28,649 nt of DNA from Phlegmacium glaucopus (taxonomy: Eukaryota > Basidiomycota > Agaricomycetes > Agaricales > Cortinariaceae). Shown one piece after another: positions 18,544 through 28,329 of the stretch. The stretch lies in the NCBI GenBank assembly GCA_015039465.1, contig MU129983.1, positions 25,427-54,075 on the forward strand, written 5' to 3'. A program made the position numbers and the translations under genes. Under the pieces are notes generated by a model. It did not search any database. It saw only the letters and a program-made list of their open reading frames with translations, and had not been told where the DNA came from. Numbering within the stretch: position 1 is the stretch's first letter; every line of letters starts with the position of its first letter.

Positions 18544-19474
18544 ACCACATGGCCACAAAATCAATATAATGAAATGTTGCCTATGTCATATATGACCTCA
18601 GACCGGATTCTGACTGAGGCTTCCAGCTTTCAGGGCTGCATGAAGCTGCCTGCAGGTCTTTCACTCTTAGGCTCAATCAAATCACATATTCTGTTAAGTT
18701 ACTTCATGATTATTTGTATACTTATGGCAGATAACACAGAAGAATAGAGAGCAGAGACAATCGGGTCTTCCAATTTCTCACTCACTCTGGAATGAACTCA
18801 TGTTCCTTCAGTGCTATGGATGCTGTCCACAGATGGGTATATATATCATATCCATTATTCAATCTCTTGTCAATCTATGGAGCACTCTTGATGCCAGAAG
18901 TCCTTTTTCCGCCTTCATGCTACATTTATGCTTCCCTTCAGTTTAATCATTTGTTTGATTACACTCATCCAATACCACAGAGAAACTGGCACCATGTCCC
19001 GCTTTTCACTATTTATTCCACTGTTGGATGGCCTAGATGCTTTGCAAGCTCACCACAGTCCTTTCATGCTGACAAATCCATCCAGAAATACTGATGGATT
19101 TTGGGACATCACTATACCCTGGGTGATTCTGGAGGTTTGGATGGCATGGTGTGGCTTTCAACAATGAGCATTCCTCATGGGCCATACTCTCACTCTCTGT
19201 GGATGCGGCCCCAATGAGCCCCTCAGCATCATCTCACATACTACATGCAACACATTTTACACTATCATAAAAATCTCATTGGCAACCTGACATGAACAGC
19301 TTGGACACCTGCAGATCACATTTATTTGTCACATTATCCCTCAAAATGGGCCTGCAGATTACACATGAGTGCATACATACACTCAACTACAGTCAGAGGC
19401 CTGCAGATTGCCCTGCAAACACATTTAATCAATGTAGACTCACTTCAAATGGGCCCACAGATTGCCTCATGAAC
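18544..19474. other. unassigned sequence between X and element B
   Basis: About 930 bp without a supported gene. Near 19340-19470 a loosely repeated phrase, GGCC(T/C)(G/A)CAGATT, occurs three times at 50-70-bp spacing. Frames up to about 100 codons exist but show no domain, and I do not call them. Confidence 0.4.
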
Positions 19475-20046
19475 TGTTACATTCCGTTATACATCACTCC
19501 AGTCCAGCTCCATTGGAGTTGTCTCCGGTAGTCCGTGCTCCGTTCCAGTACTTTCCCTTGTTTCCAGATCTACTCCTCCTACGTCCAACTCTGAGACTTC
19601 TCTGTATCATTCTGGCTCTTCCGACGTTACTCCAAACCCATTACCACATCTTTGCCACAACCACTAATTATTTGTCATCACTTTCCCACTATCAGTCAGC
19701 ACACCCACTATGGATTATTCACTCAAGAATGCAGGACCTTCCAGGAGCAGAACACAGCACTTTATATTTATCCTTTATATTTCAGTTGCTATTCCTTTTA
19801 TTATTTGAGTACTCAAAGCTTGTATGTTTTCCTTAGTTTGAATATCAACTTAGTTTCCTCCTCCTATTCTTCCTCTAAGTTCCTGCAACTTCCGGTTCCA
19901 CTCTGTTCTGTTCTTACTCCAAAATTAGGACACAAAGGTTTAGGGTAGCACAGCATATACACTGAGGCTGAAGTCCTTATCTGTTCCGTGGTTCCGTTCC
20001 GATCAAACTCCGTCTGATACTCTGGAATAGAGTTTTCAAACTTAAC
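19475..20046 (+). repeat. 5' LTR of element B
   Basis: 572 bp, TGTTACATTCC...CTTAACA. It is closer to the old solo LTR (3506-3811 plus 16348-16614) than to the 580-bp LTRs of element A, so A and B represent two subfamilies. A TTTATATTT-type stretch lies near 19764-19785. Confidence 0.92.
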
Positions 20047-20077
20047 AGTATATTCAAACTTCTCACCCACTCCTTCT

Positions 20078-20512
20078 ATGCTAACTTGTTCCAAAAAATC
20101 CAAAACTCCATTACCAATACAAGAACATACCCCCACCAGGCAGACTCCCGTGCCCGATGTAGTCAAAGAGGCTAGTCATATTGATGAACCTCAGAGTACT
20201 ATGGACAAAGTTGAGTCTCCATCTATTCCTTTCAATGAACTTGTTTCTGCTTTGAATTCCCTCAGGAAATCTTCAGCCAAGTCCGATTCGGCTGGCAGAC
20301 TTAGAGAGCCTGAACCCTTCACAGGTAAGGACCCTAAGAAACTGAAAGCTTTTCTTTTCCAGTGTAGGCTCTATTTCTGGAGCTCTTCTGACACATTCCG
20401 AGATGACTCCAAGCGAGTAACATTTGCTCTGTCCTATCTCTGGGACGTTGCTCAGGAATGGTTTGAACTTGGAATTTCTGGACTCACTGACGATCCTCTA
20501 TCTTTGGCCACT
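20078..20512 (+). pseudogene. element B gag, capsid N-terminal part
   Basis: Homologous to element A gag (PTRQTPVPDVV, EPEPFTGKDPKKLKAFLFQC, ALSYLWDVAQEWFE). About 15 bp around the ATG used in A are missing, so the initiation context differs. An in-frame ATG at 20078 lies upstream. The frame leaves homology near 20512, where the second half of the capsid domain is replaced. Confidence 0.88.
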
Positions 20513-20695
20513 TGACCAAATGGCTTGATGGAAATATAAATTCCAATAAATCACATAAATCTCTATAAATATTTATACATATCAAGGATCCTATAAGCCG
20601 GGGGGTCATCTCCAAACACTAAGCAATTAGAGTACATGGTGTCATGTTACTTGCAAAATACTAAAAGTGCTCAAGCCAGCCTCAACAACACTAGT
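20513..20695. other. replacement in element B gag
   Basis: About 180 bp of unrelated AT-rich sequence stands where element A has about 120 bp of capsid code. There is no TSD or inverted repeat. A deletion with filler DNA or an unrecognised element are both possible. Confidence 0.5.
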
Positions 20696-21328
20696 CATAG
20701 CCAACATATTTCCGAATACTTAGTCCGGTTCAACTCTTTGGCAGTTTGCTGTCCTTGGGGTGAGTCCGCTCTGAGGTATAGGTTTTACGAAGGTTTACCT
20801 TCCTGACTCAAGGATGAAATTACCAAAGGTAATGGCAAGCCTTGGACCCTGGCCGCGATGCGACAAAAAGCTCAAAGTGCTGATGCTCAACATTGGGAAT
20901 GTATGCAAGAACATTCTCGGGAACCCACTCTGCAGCAACACCAAAACCCTCCAAAGGGTTCTACTCCTTCTTCATCCTCCTCCATACCCAATTCCAACCC
21001 TTCTTCCAGTTCTGGAAAACAGTCTCAGCCTTCGGATCAAAAGTCCATTAAGCCCGCAGACTCCGGTAAGACTTCTACTTCAACTCCTCCAAAACCTAAT
21101 CTAGTTGGTAAGCTGGACTCATGGGGTAGACTTACCCAGCAAGAAAGGCAACACCAGATAGATAATAATCTCTGTCTTTTTTGTGGCAAGGCTGGTCATC
21201 GTGTTCCTGACTGTAACCTAGCCAAGGCAAGCTCTGCTAAGGGCCGAGCCTCTACTGTTTCTGATTCCGTTTCCGAGTCCGTTCCGGCTAAGCCAAAGGA
21301 CTCCAGTTTGGAGAAGAAAAAAGACTAA
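20696..21328 (+). pseudogene. element B gag C-terminal part with CCHC knuckle
   Basis: Homology resumes at HISEYLVRFNSLAV-like code. It is followed by a Ser/Pro-rich linker and the knuckle CLFCGKAGHRVPDC at about 21174-21215, and ends EKKKD then TAA at 21326-21328. A frame change occurs between the capsid end and the linker (about 20805-20860). The 63-bp duplication seen in A is absent. Confidence 0.87.
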
Positions 21329-21938
21329 GCAATTCACTGGATCAGCACAGATGGTGAATTGCAAGAGCCCCTGTGCTCAACTTGTTGCAGTCCTAAATGC
21401 AATAGTCTCTCCAGATACCTGTGCAGTTTTTGTTTCTCTTTGTCTTCAATTTCCGAACATTGATTTTTCTGCTTTCATTGACAGTGGTTCCACTCACTGT
21501 TTCATGGACAAGCATTATGTGAAGTCCAATCATTTTCCAATTTTTCCTATTACTCCGATGACACTCCATCTTATTGATGGCTCATCTCCAGGCATGATTA
21601 CACATGCTACCATTGTTTCCATTCAGTTCTCTTGTGGTTCCGTCCACAAAGTCCGGTTTTTATTAACCAAGCTGGATTCTGATTTTCCTGCTGTACTCGG
21701 GCTTGACTGGCTAACCCAACATAATCCATTGATTGACTAGGTCAATAGCAGTGTAACTTTCTGAGACCATATTGTTATCCTTCCAGCTCCTGTTTCCGTT
21801 TCAGCCAAGGCACCCATTCCGGTATCTAACATTACAATGTCTGATACAGTTTCTGTGAAATTGAAGGTTGAAATGCCTTCCAATGTTATTCTGGAACCTC
21901 TTACCAATATTCCATTTGTTCCTAAACCATTGACCGCT
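21303..21938 (+). pseudogene. element B pol start: aspartic protease
   Basis: Pol is open in the +1 frame relative to gag and overlaps its last codons. FIDSGSTHCFMDKHYVKSN gives the D-S-G active site of a retropepsin-like protease, followed by VLGLDWLTQHNP. The protease cleaves the polyprotein inside the particle. TAG at 21738-21740 and TGA at 21762-21764 (CGA in A) break it. Repeat X interrupts the linker at 21939 (TSD ACCGCT 21933-21938). Confidence 0.9.
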
Positions 21939-23293
21939 ATAAATCGTTGTTGTTGTATATAAACACCAACCAGAGAGCAGTGGACCAGACCTTAGGTCAA
22001 GAGACTCCCTGTTGTTTGTTTAGGGAAGGTATAACCTTGACTTTTAACACACAGAGGTAAGGGGAAAGAATAGAGAAGAGAAGGAGGAGGATGAAGGTCT
22101 TGGAAGATGAATGAGGTATAAGACGAGGATGAGGATGAGCAAGAGAGAGTCTTCAGTAAGACTATAGCGGTTGAGGGATAGGGGATAGATTGACAGTAAG
22201 GGGCAAGAAAAGCGAACTTAAGGGAGGAATTCACTGGAATTCCACTGAGATGATGATTGTTAGGGGGTAAGAATGAATTGAACTGAACTACCTATCCTGG
22301 TACAAAAGAGCAGTATTTATACCCTAAGGATGAGGCTATGTAAAACAAATAAAAAGAAAGAAGTACGCGCTGTCAAAGGAAGAATGATGAAGAGAGGACA
22401 GCTGCGAGAAGAAAAGAACAATGGAAAAGAAGAAGGAACAATAAAAAATCTGTAAAGTGTCAAAGTGCGAGAGAAAAGAAAAGAAGGCAGTGTACATAGT
22501 CCAATAGCAAAAATATATCAACTCCATAATAGGTGTGTGGTCATGTCAAAAATGTGAAAGGTCCTGAGTCAACACTTGAAAGGTGCAGCCTTGTTCCCGA
22601 GAAAACACTACTTGCCCATGATCCCATGTCGCGCAGCCTTGATAACACTTGACACTCTGCAAGAATAATCCTCTGCTGCTGATTCATCTGCAATTCCTGC
22701 TTAGTCGTGATCCTCCTGGACTTCCTAAATTGTCATAAAGAGGGTCGGAAGGCTTCAGGTACCGCGTGAATGATGGTTTTGGCAGTGAATGATAAGATAA
22801 GAGGTAGATGAGTGAGGATAGGGGACTGAGTGAGATCCAGGAGCAAGGTATGGCAAGATAGATAGCTGAAGCGAAGACTTGTGGGTCCATAGCCACAACA
22901 ATGATGACAAAGCCTTTGACATAATGGGAGATGTGGCTGATGCGTCCATAAATGGGCCGTTCTTGAAATGATGGACCAAAGATACAATCAAACGCGAGCC
23001 GATGACCAATGCGAATAGTAGATTGATCGCTTTGTTGTATCACTAGCCAAGGGACAAATGGATGGTAGATGTTAAGGAGCATGTCGATAGTGTAAATGAT
23101 AGACAACATAGTGGAAGACATTGAGGATATGATGAGTGATGAGGATGTTATCGTTGAACGAATGATTTTGTTGACCAGGAATGCAATTCAGGGCTGCTTC
23201 CAAAATAGGTAAGTGAATTCAAAGTCCGCTTATTTTCATGATGGCAACTTTTAAGCTTTGTTCTCATGCTACCAATCAGTATTGGTGTGCGAT
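21939..23293 (-). mobile_element. repeat X, copy 2
   Basis: 1355 bp flanked by a 6-bp TSD, ACCGCT (21933-21938 and 23294-23299). In the X orientation it starts ATCGCACACC and ends AACGATTTAT. It lacks the LTR-C and the extra stretch of about 120 bp present in copy 1. A frame of about 145 codons on its minus strand (22684-23121) parallels the broken frame of copy 1 but matches no family I know. Confidence 0.8.
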
Positions 23294-24030
23294 ACCGCTC
23301 CTAAAATTTCCTTAGTGTCTGCTGTAGCTTTCATGAGGTCCATTTGTTCCGAGGGGGCCCAATGCTTTTCCATTTCCATTCATGATCCGGTTGAGGCTGC
23401 TAGCCGTTCTGCTGCAGCTTCCACTACATCTTCGAATTCCGACTTGGAAGGTGTTCCAGACATATATCACAAATTTTCAGATGTCTTTTCCAAGAGTAAA
23501 GCTAACACACTAGCGGCTCATCGAGAGTATGACTTAAAAATTGAAATTGATGAGTCCGCAAAACCCCCTTTGGGTCCGATTTATCCGCTTTCCGAATCCA
23601 AGTTGGGAACGCTCCGAGAGTTCATCGATGAGCACCTAAACATGGGTTTCATTTGCCCTTCAAAGTCTCCTTTCAGAGCACCTGTCTTGTTTATCAAGAA
23701 GAAGGATGGGTCCCTCTGGCTTTGCGTCGACTTCCGCAGACTCAATGCAATCACTTGGAAAGACAAGTATCCTTTACCTCTTGTTTCCGATTTACTCAAT
23801 GCTCCCTGCAAAGCTGAAATTTTTATCAAAATTGACTTAAAGCATGCCTACCATCTCATCCGGATCGCTGCTGGAGACGAGTGGAAGACTGCTTTCCATA
23901 CCCGCTATGGCTCCTTTGAATGGCTCATCATGCCGTTCAGACTCACCAATGCCCCTGGTGGTTTTCAAAGGTTCCTTAACACTATTTATGCTGACCTTTT
24001 AGATGTTTTTGTCATCATCTATCTGGATGA
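23294..24030 (+). pseudogene. element B reverse transcriptase, first part
   Basis: A continuous frame from the linker (KISLVSAVAFMRSI) into [69 protein letters not shown], and the catalytic box YLDD at 24018-24029, where element Y has inserted directly after the second Asp's first bases. Both active-site Asp codons can still be read (GAT, then GAT/GAC around the TSD). Substitutions such as FRLTN for FGLTN suggest decay. Confidence 0.9.
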
Positions 24031-25248
24031 TGATAGGATCCATATAGCCTCTAGGTTTGTAAACAGGTTATTTTCGTGGTTTAACAACTTCGCAGACACT
24101 CGCAGATACCTTGCGGTTACCATTATCACACGCACTCTTGTCCGCGGTTGTCAGTAACCCTCACACTATTATTCGCATATCCTACAATATCACTGGCTCT
24201 TTGCACATGTCTCGCACATCACTTATACAACCCTCATAACTATCCAAAGCACCCTCATTCCTCTTTGCACCTCATACTTCAACATATCTACAGCTCTCAC
24301 TAGCCACAGTGGACTTAGCCATATTCGCTCCTTTGCAGACACACCTTCGCACAGCCACTATCTAATCTCGTGGTCTTTCATGGTTTGCATACACATTCCT
24401 TACCTCTCTGTCTATCCCTTGCACTGGTTTTTGTTAGGGGACACTCATTGTGTCCGCCCCTAGTTACGCTTAGCTACTCATACTTTCACTTTCACTCTAT
24501 GATTGTATCACTCGCTGCGTTCCATCCTACCCTTTACGGACTCCCTCTTATTGTTGTAGTAGTTGACACTTCACCGATGACATTGTGAGATGTCAGTTTC
24601 TATTCTTGTACTTATCACACGCACTCTACCTTCTATTACGTCCTAGCCATATATAGTCGTATTGGCTCACATGCTTGTAGTATATAGGTGTAAGGTGGTT
24701 ATCGAAGATAACCACCTTAGAATTCAACTTGGTTCCCAGGTCCTTACGTTCCCTAACAGTTTTATTATGGTCCATGTTATTTTACATTTACTTTCTTTCA
24801 TCTTTCCATATATATATTTTTATCATTCTTTCGAAACAGGAGGTCATTCAACTGACCTCCTTACTCATCACCTTTATTTTTAATTTGTCTCCTATTCCTT
24901 TGTTACCAAACTACTGGGTCAATGTGACTTCGTATTAGCTCAATTTTACATTACTGTTTTGCATATCCACACCTGGTTAGTTTACAACTCTTGTATTAAG
25001 TATCCATAGCAAGTAGGAGGCACAGTGAACAAGATACGGCCAGAGTTTTGATCCCACACACCTTTGCAGTAACATTCTAAGTCAATAGTCTCATCCTTGA
25101 AACTACTTTGTGTACTTTGCTATCTTCACGGTTTACTCTCCTTGCGTATTTCAATACCGCAAACTCTTCTAAACTCTATCGAGGAAATCTACATTAACCC
25201 CACAAACTACTTTACTACTTGCGGTCTGATCCCACCGCAGGTACATCA
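24031..25248 (+). mobile_element. element Y, copy in B
   Basis: 1218 bp, TGATAGGATCC...GGTACATCA, with 4-bp TSD ATGA (24027-24030 and 25249-25252), inserted exactly in the RT YLDD box. Removing the nested LTR at 24432-24758 and its TSD leaves about 886 bp, close to the 873-bp copy in A. The hairpin GGAGGTCA/TGACCTCC (about 24839-24860) is shared by both copies although its loop differs. Confidence 0.85.
24432..24758 (+). mobile_element. solo LTR, family E (327 bp), nested in Y
   Basis: TGTTAGGGGACAC...CCCTAACA with 5-bp TSD GTTTT (24427-24431 and 24759-24763). It is absent from the other Y copy, which gives the empty site. TATATAG lies near 24652, and a perfect hairpin GGTGGTTATC-GAA-GATAACCACC lies near 24695-24717. 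This is the third nesting level (B > Y > E). Confidence 0.92.
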
Positions 25249-27539
25249 ATGACATCCTCATTTTCTCCATCAAGGAAAAGATCACATCAAACATGTCTCT
25301 GAAGTCCTCCAACGGCTTCGAGATAATAATCTCTTCACAAACAGTAAGAAATGTGTTTTCCACTCCAACTCCGTCAAATACCTGGGTCACATGATTGGTC
25401 CTGATGGCCTTTCAATGGATCTGGCAAAGGTCAAAGTCATTCAAGACTGGCCGGAGCCTCAGAAAGTCAAAGATGTCTAGTCCTTCCTTGGTTTTGCTAA
25501 TTTTTACAGGCGTTTCATCCACAACTATTCCGATATTGTTGTTCCGTTGACTTGTCTTACCCAGAAAAATATTCCGTGGGTTTTTGATGACAGTTGCCAC
25601 CTTGCTTTTAAGACTCTCAAGGAGGCTTTTATTTTGGCTCCGGTGTTGACACTGGAAGCCAGACTGTCCTATCATTGTGGAAACTGACGCTTCTGATTAC
25701 GCTTTAGCAGCTATCCTTTCCATTTGTGAATCTGATGGAGAAATCCATCCTGTTGCTTATCATTCCTGAACCTTTTCCGGTGCAGAACTGAATTACAATG
25801 TTCACGATAAGGAACTCCTTGCCATTTTCGAAGCTTTCAAAGCTTGGCGTCACTACCTCGAAGGTGCTAGTTTCCCAATTGATGTGGTTACTGATCATAA
25901 GAATCTAGAGTACTTTTCAACCACCAACATCTTATCCCGGCATCAAGCCCAGTGTCAGAGTACCTTTCCGCATTCAACATGGTTATTAGATTCTGCCCAG
26001 GCCATCTTGGGACAAAGCTGGACATGCTGACTTGTTGTCCTGACCTCTATCTAAAGGAGGGAGGGAAAGATTACAGTGAAGTCAATCCACACAATTTTAA
26101 ACCTATCTTTTCTTCTAAACAACTTTCCGCTTCTCTCCGAGCTACTTCTTTACTTCCCACTGTACTCTGTGGTCTCTTTACCATGGATGTCAGAGAGCTC
26201 AACAAGGGGATCCTTTCCGCTCTTTCCATGGATCCCCTTGCACAGTCCTACTTATCGGATATCAATAATCCAAAGTTCATTAGATGGTCAAAGGACACTT
26301 CTGGATTCATCCAGGTTGATCAATGGATCTATGTTCCAGATTCTGGAGATCTTTGTCTCCATGTCCTTCATTATTATCATAACCATCCTGTCTCCAGACA
26401 TTTTGGTGTCAATAGGACTCTAGCGGTTATCCGCCGAGAGTATACTTGGCCCAGTGTTTGTGTTTTTGTCACTGACTATTGTAGGACTTGCACCACCTGT
26501 TCTCGGTCCAAAGCCAAATGTCACAAACCATACGGCTTACTCCAACGACTCCCTGTTCTGTCCCGTCCCTGGGACTCCATCTCCATGGATTTCATTGAAC
26601 ACCTTCCGGACTCTGAAGGTTTCACTGGGGTCTTAGTCATAGTAGACTGTTTCACGAAACAATCCATATTCATCCCCACATACAACACCATCACTTCTGC
26701 TCAACTTGCTGAACTATTTGTTATCCACATGTTTTCCAAGCATGGTATTCCCTCCCATGTAACTTCCAATCATGGTTCCGAGTTTGTATCTCACTTCTTC
26801 AGATCCCTTGGAAAAGCCCCCGACATGAAGTTACATTCACCTCCAGATACCACCCGGAAGGTGACGGTCAAACAGAATGTGTCAACCAAACCTTGGAACA
26901 ATACATCTGCATCTACTGCAACTATCAGCAAGATAACTGGAGTTCACTTCTCCCATTAGCGGAATTCTCCTACAACAATACTCTGAGTGCCACTACTGGT
27001 GTATCTTCATTCTTCACCAACAAAGGTTACAATCCGGCTATCACTATTCATCTGGAGTACAACCTCGTTTCCTCCCGTGCTCACAAGTACATTACTGACC
27101 TTAACAAACTCCATGAGGAACTCCGAAAAGCTATCCTCACTTCCCAGGAACAATACCAATGTTCCGCAGACAAGTGTCGGATTCCTCCTCCAGACTTCAA
27201 GGTTGGAGATTGAGCCTTTGTCAAAGCACAATTCTTCCATATGACCAGACCTTCAAAGAAGCTTTCTGAGAAGTATCTTGGTCCATATGAGATTATTGCT
27301 CAGGCAGGTCCTTTGTCTTGGACCCTTTGTCTTCCCAACAACATGCGTGCCATTCATCCCATTTTCCATGTTTCCATGCTAGAGCCCTCCATTCTAAACA
27401 CTATTCTGGATCATACTCAACCTCTGCCTCCTCCAGTTGTCATTGACGGAGAGCAGGAGTTTGAGGTCTCCAAAATTTTGGACTCTAAATTGGACAACAG
27501 ACGGCGCGTATGCAAACTTCTGTACCTAGTCAAGTGGTC
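25249..27539 (+). pseudogene. element B pol: RT end, RNase H and integrase
   Basis: Continues RT after element Y ([42 protein letters not shown]), then RNase H ([28 protein letters not shown]), then integrase (HPVSRHFGVNRT ... DYCRTCTTC zinc module, SMDFIEHL), then the SH3-like end (LGPYEIIAQAGPLSW) and the start of the chromodomain. Lesions: TAG near 25478; a 2-bp loss near 25650; TGA at 25767-25769; a 1-bp loss near 25950; the second catalytic Asp of integrase changed to Asn (codon 26768-26770); a 1-bp loss near 26838; and TGA near 27212. Clearly inactive. Confidence 0.9.
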
Positions 27540-27952
27540 TGTTAGGGCAACTGCGACGCTGACTTAGTCAAGCTAGCAGGGGATCCAAAGTTAATAATAT
27601 TTCAGAAAAGATATCTACAAGTGACTTACCTAGCAGGGGATCCAAAGAGGAAAGGATGGGGATCCCTGCTAGGCTGGGGGTGTTTAAGTACTAATATGGA
27701 CATAACGGAGATATAAAATAAATAAAGGAATGATACAATAATAATTAATTAATTAAATAAGAAGTAGTGCAATATGAAAAATAGAAATAAAAGACGGAGT
27801 GAATTGGAGGATCGGAGTCGGAGCGGAACTACGGGGTTCCGGAGTCAACCGGTGACGGAAGTGGAGTTGGATGGAAGGTCAGAGGTCATCGGAAAGGCAG
27901 GGTGTATGATTCTAAAGTTGAGGTTTGGGTTAAAGTTGGGTGTCCCCTAACA
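27540..27952 (+). mobile_element. solo LTR, family C (copy 3 of 3)
   Basis: 413 bp, TGTTAGGGC...CCCTAACA, with 5-bp TSD TGGTC (27535-27539 and 27953-27957). It splits the chromodomain of element B between VKWS and GYEG. Confidence 0.94.
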
Positions 27953-28084
27953 TGGTCTGGCTATGAAGGTACCAATAAAGAAACCTCCTGGTTACCAGCT
28001 AATGAATTAGGACATGCATCCAAACTTTTTGCTGATTTCCACAAGAGCTATCCGGCTAAACCCGGACCTCTTCCGCTATCTTGA
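27953..28084 (+). pseudogene. element B chromodomain C-terminal end
   Basis: WSGYEGTNKETSWLPANELG and a basic/Pro-rich tail ending PLPLS then TGA (28082-28084), collinear with the end of element A pol. It binds histone tails in intact chromoviruses. Confidence 0.9.
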
Positions 28085-28212
28085 TTCCTTTTCCATTCCT
28101 CTCCTTGTTTTTTCCATCCTTTCCATGTCATTTCCGTTCTCTTGCTTTTTCCGTTATCTTACTCTTCTGTTCACACAAAACAAAGTCAATAAAAATACAA
28201 TGTATTTTCTAT

Positions 28213-28329
28213 CTACTCTTTTGTTGTTTCTACTCCTTCCATCCTTTCTTCCTCCTCTCCCTTTTCTCCTTCCGGCCTCTCTGTCTCCACTTCCAATCCT
28301 CCTTCCACCTCCGACTCATCCCCATCATC
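28213..28329 (-). pseudogene. element B antisense accessory gene, 3' remnant
   Basis: The minus-strand frame ending at TAG (28213-28215) encodes DDGDESEVEGGLEVETE and an acidic tail. It matches the last part of the 321-aa antisense protein of element A (DDGDESEVEGGLETETE) at the same place after pol. It is cut by the TIR element starting at 28330. Its presence shows that the antisense gene was part of the ancestral element. The protein frame is kept although the tail differs in length by five codons. Confidence 0.8.

Noticed and set aside
18792..19167. Overlapping frames of 79-100 codons between X and element B
   Set aside because: No motif, no second copy and AT-rich composition; this is compatible with chance.
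22684..23121. Frame of 145 codons in repeat X as a gene
   Set aside because: The matching region of X copy 1 is broken by stops and an insertion, and no family is recognised.
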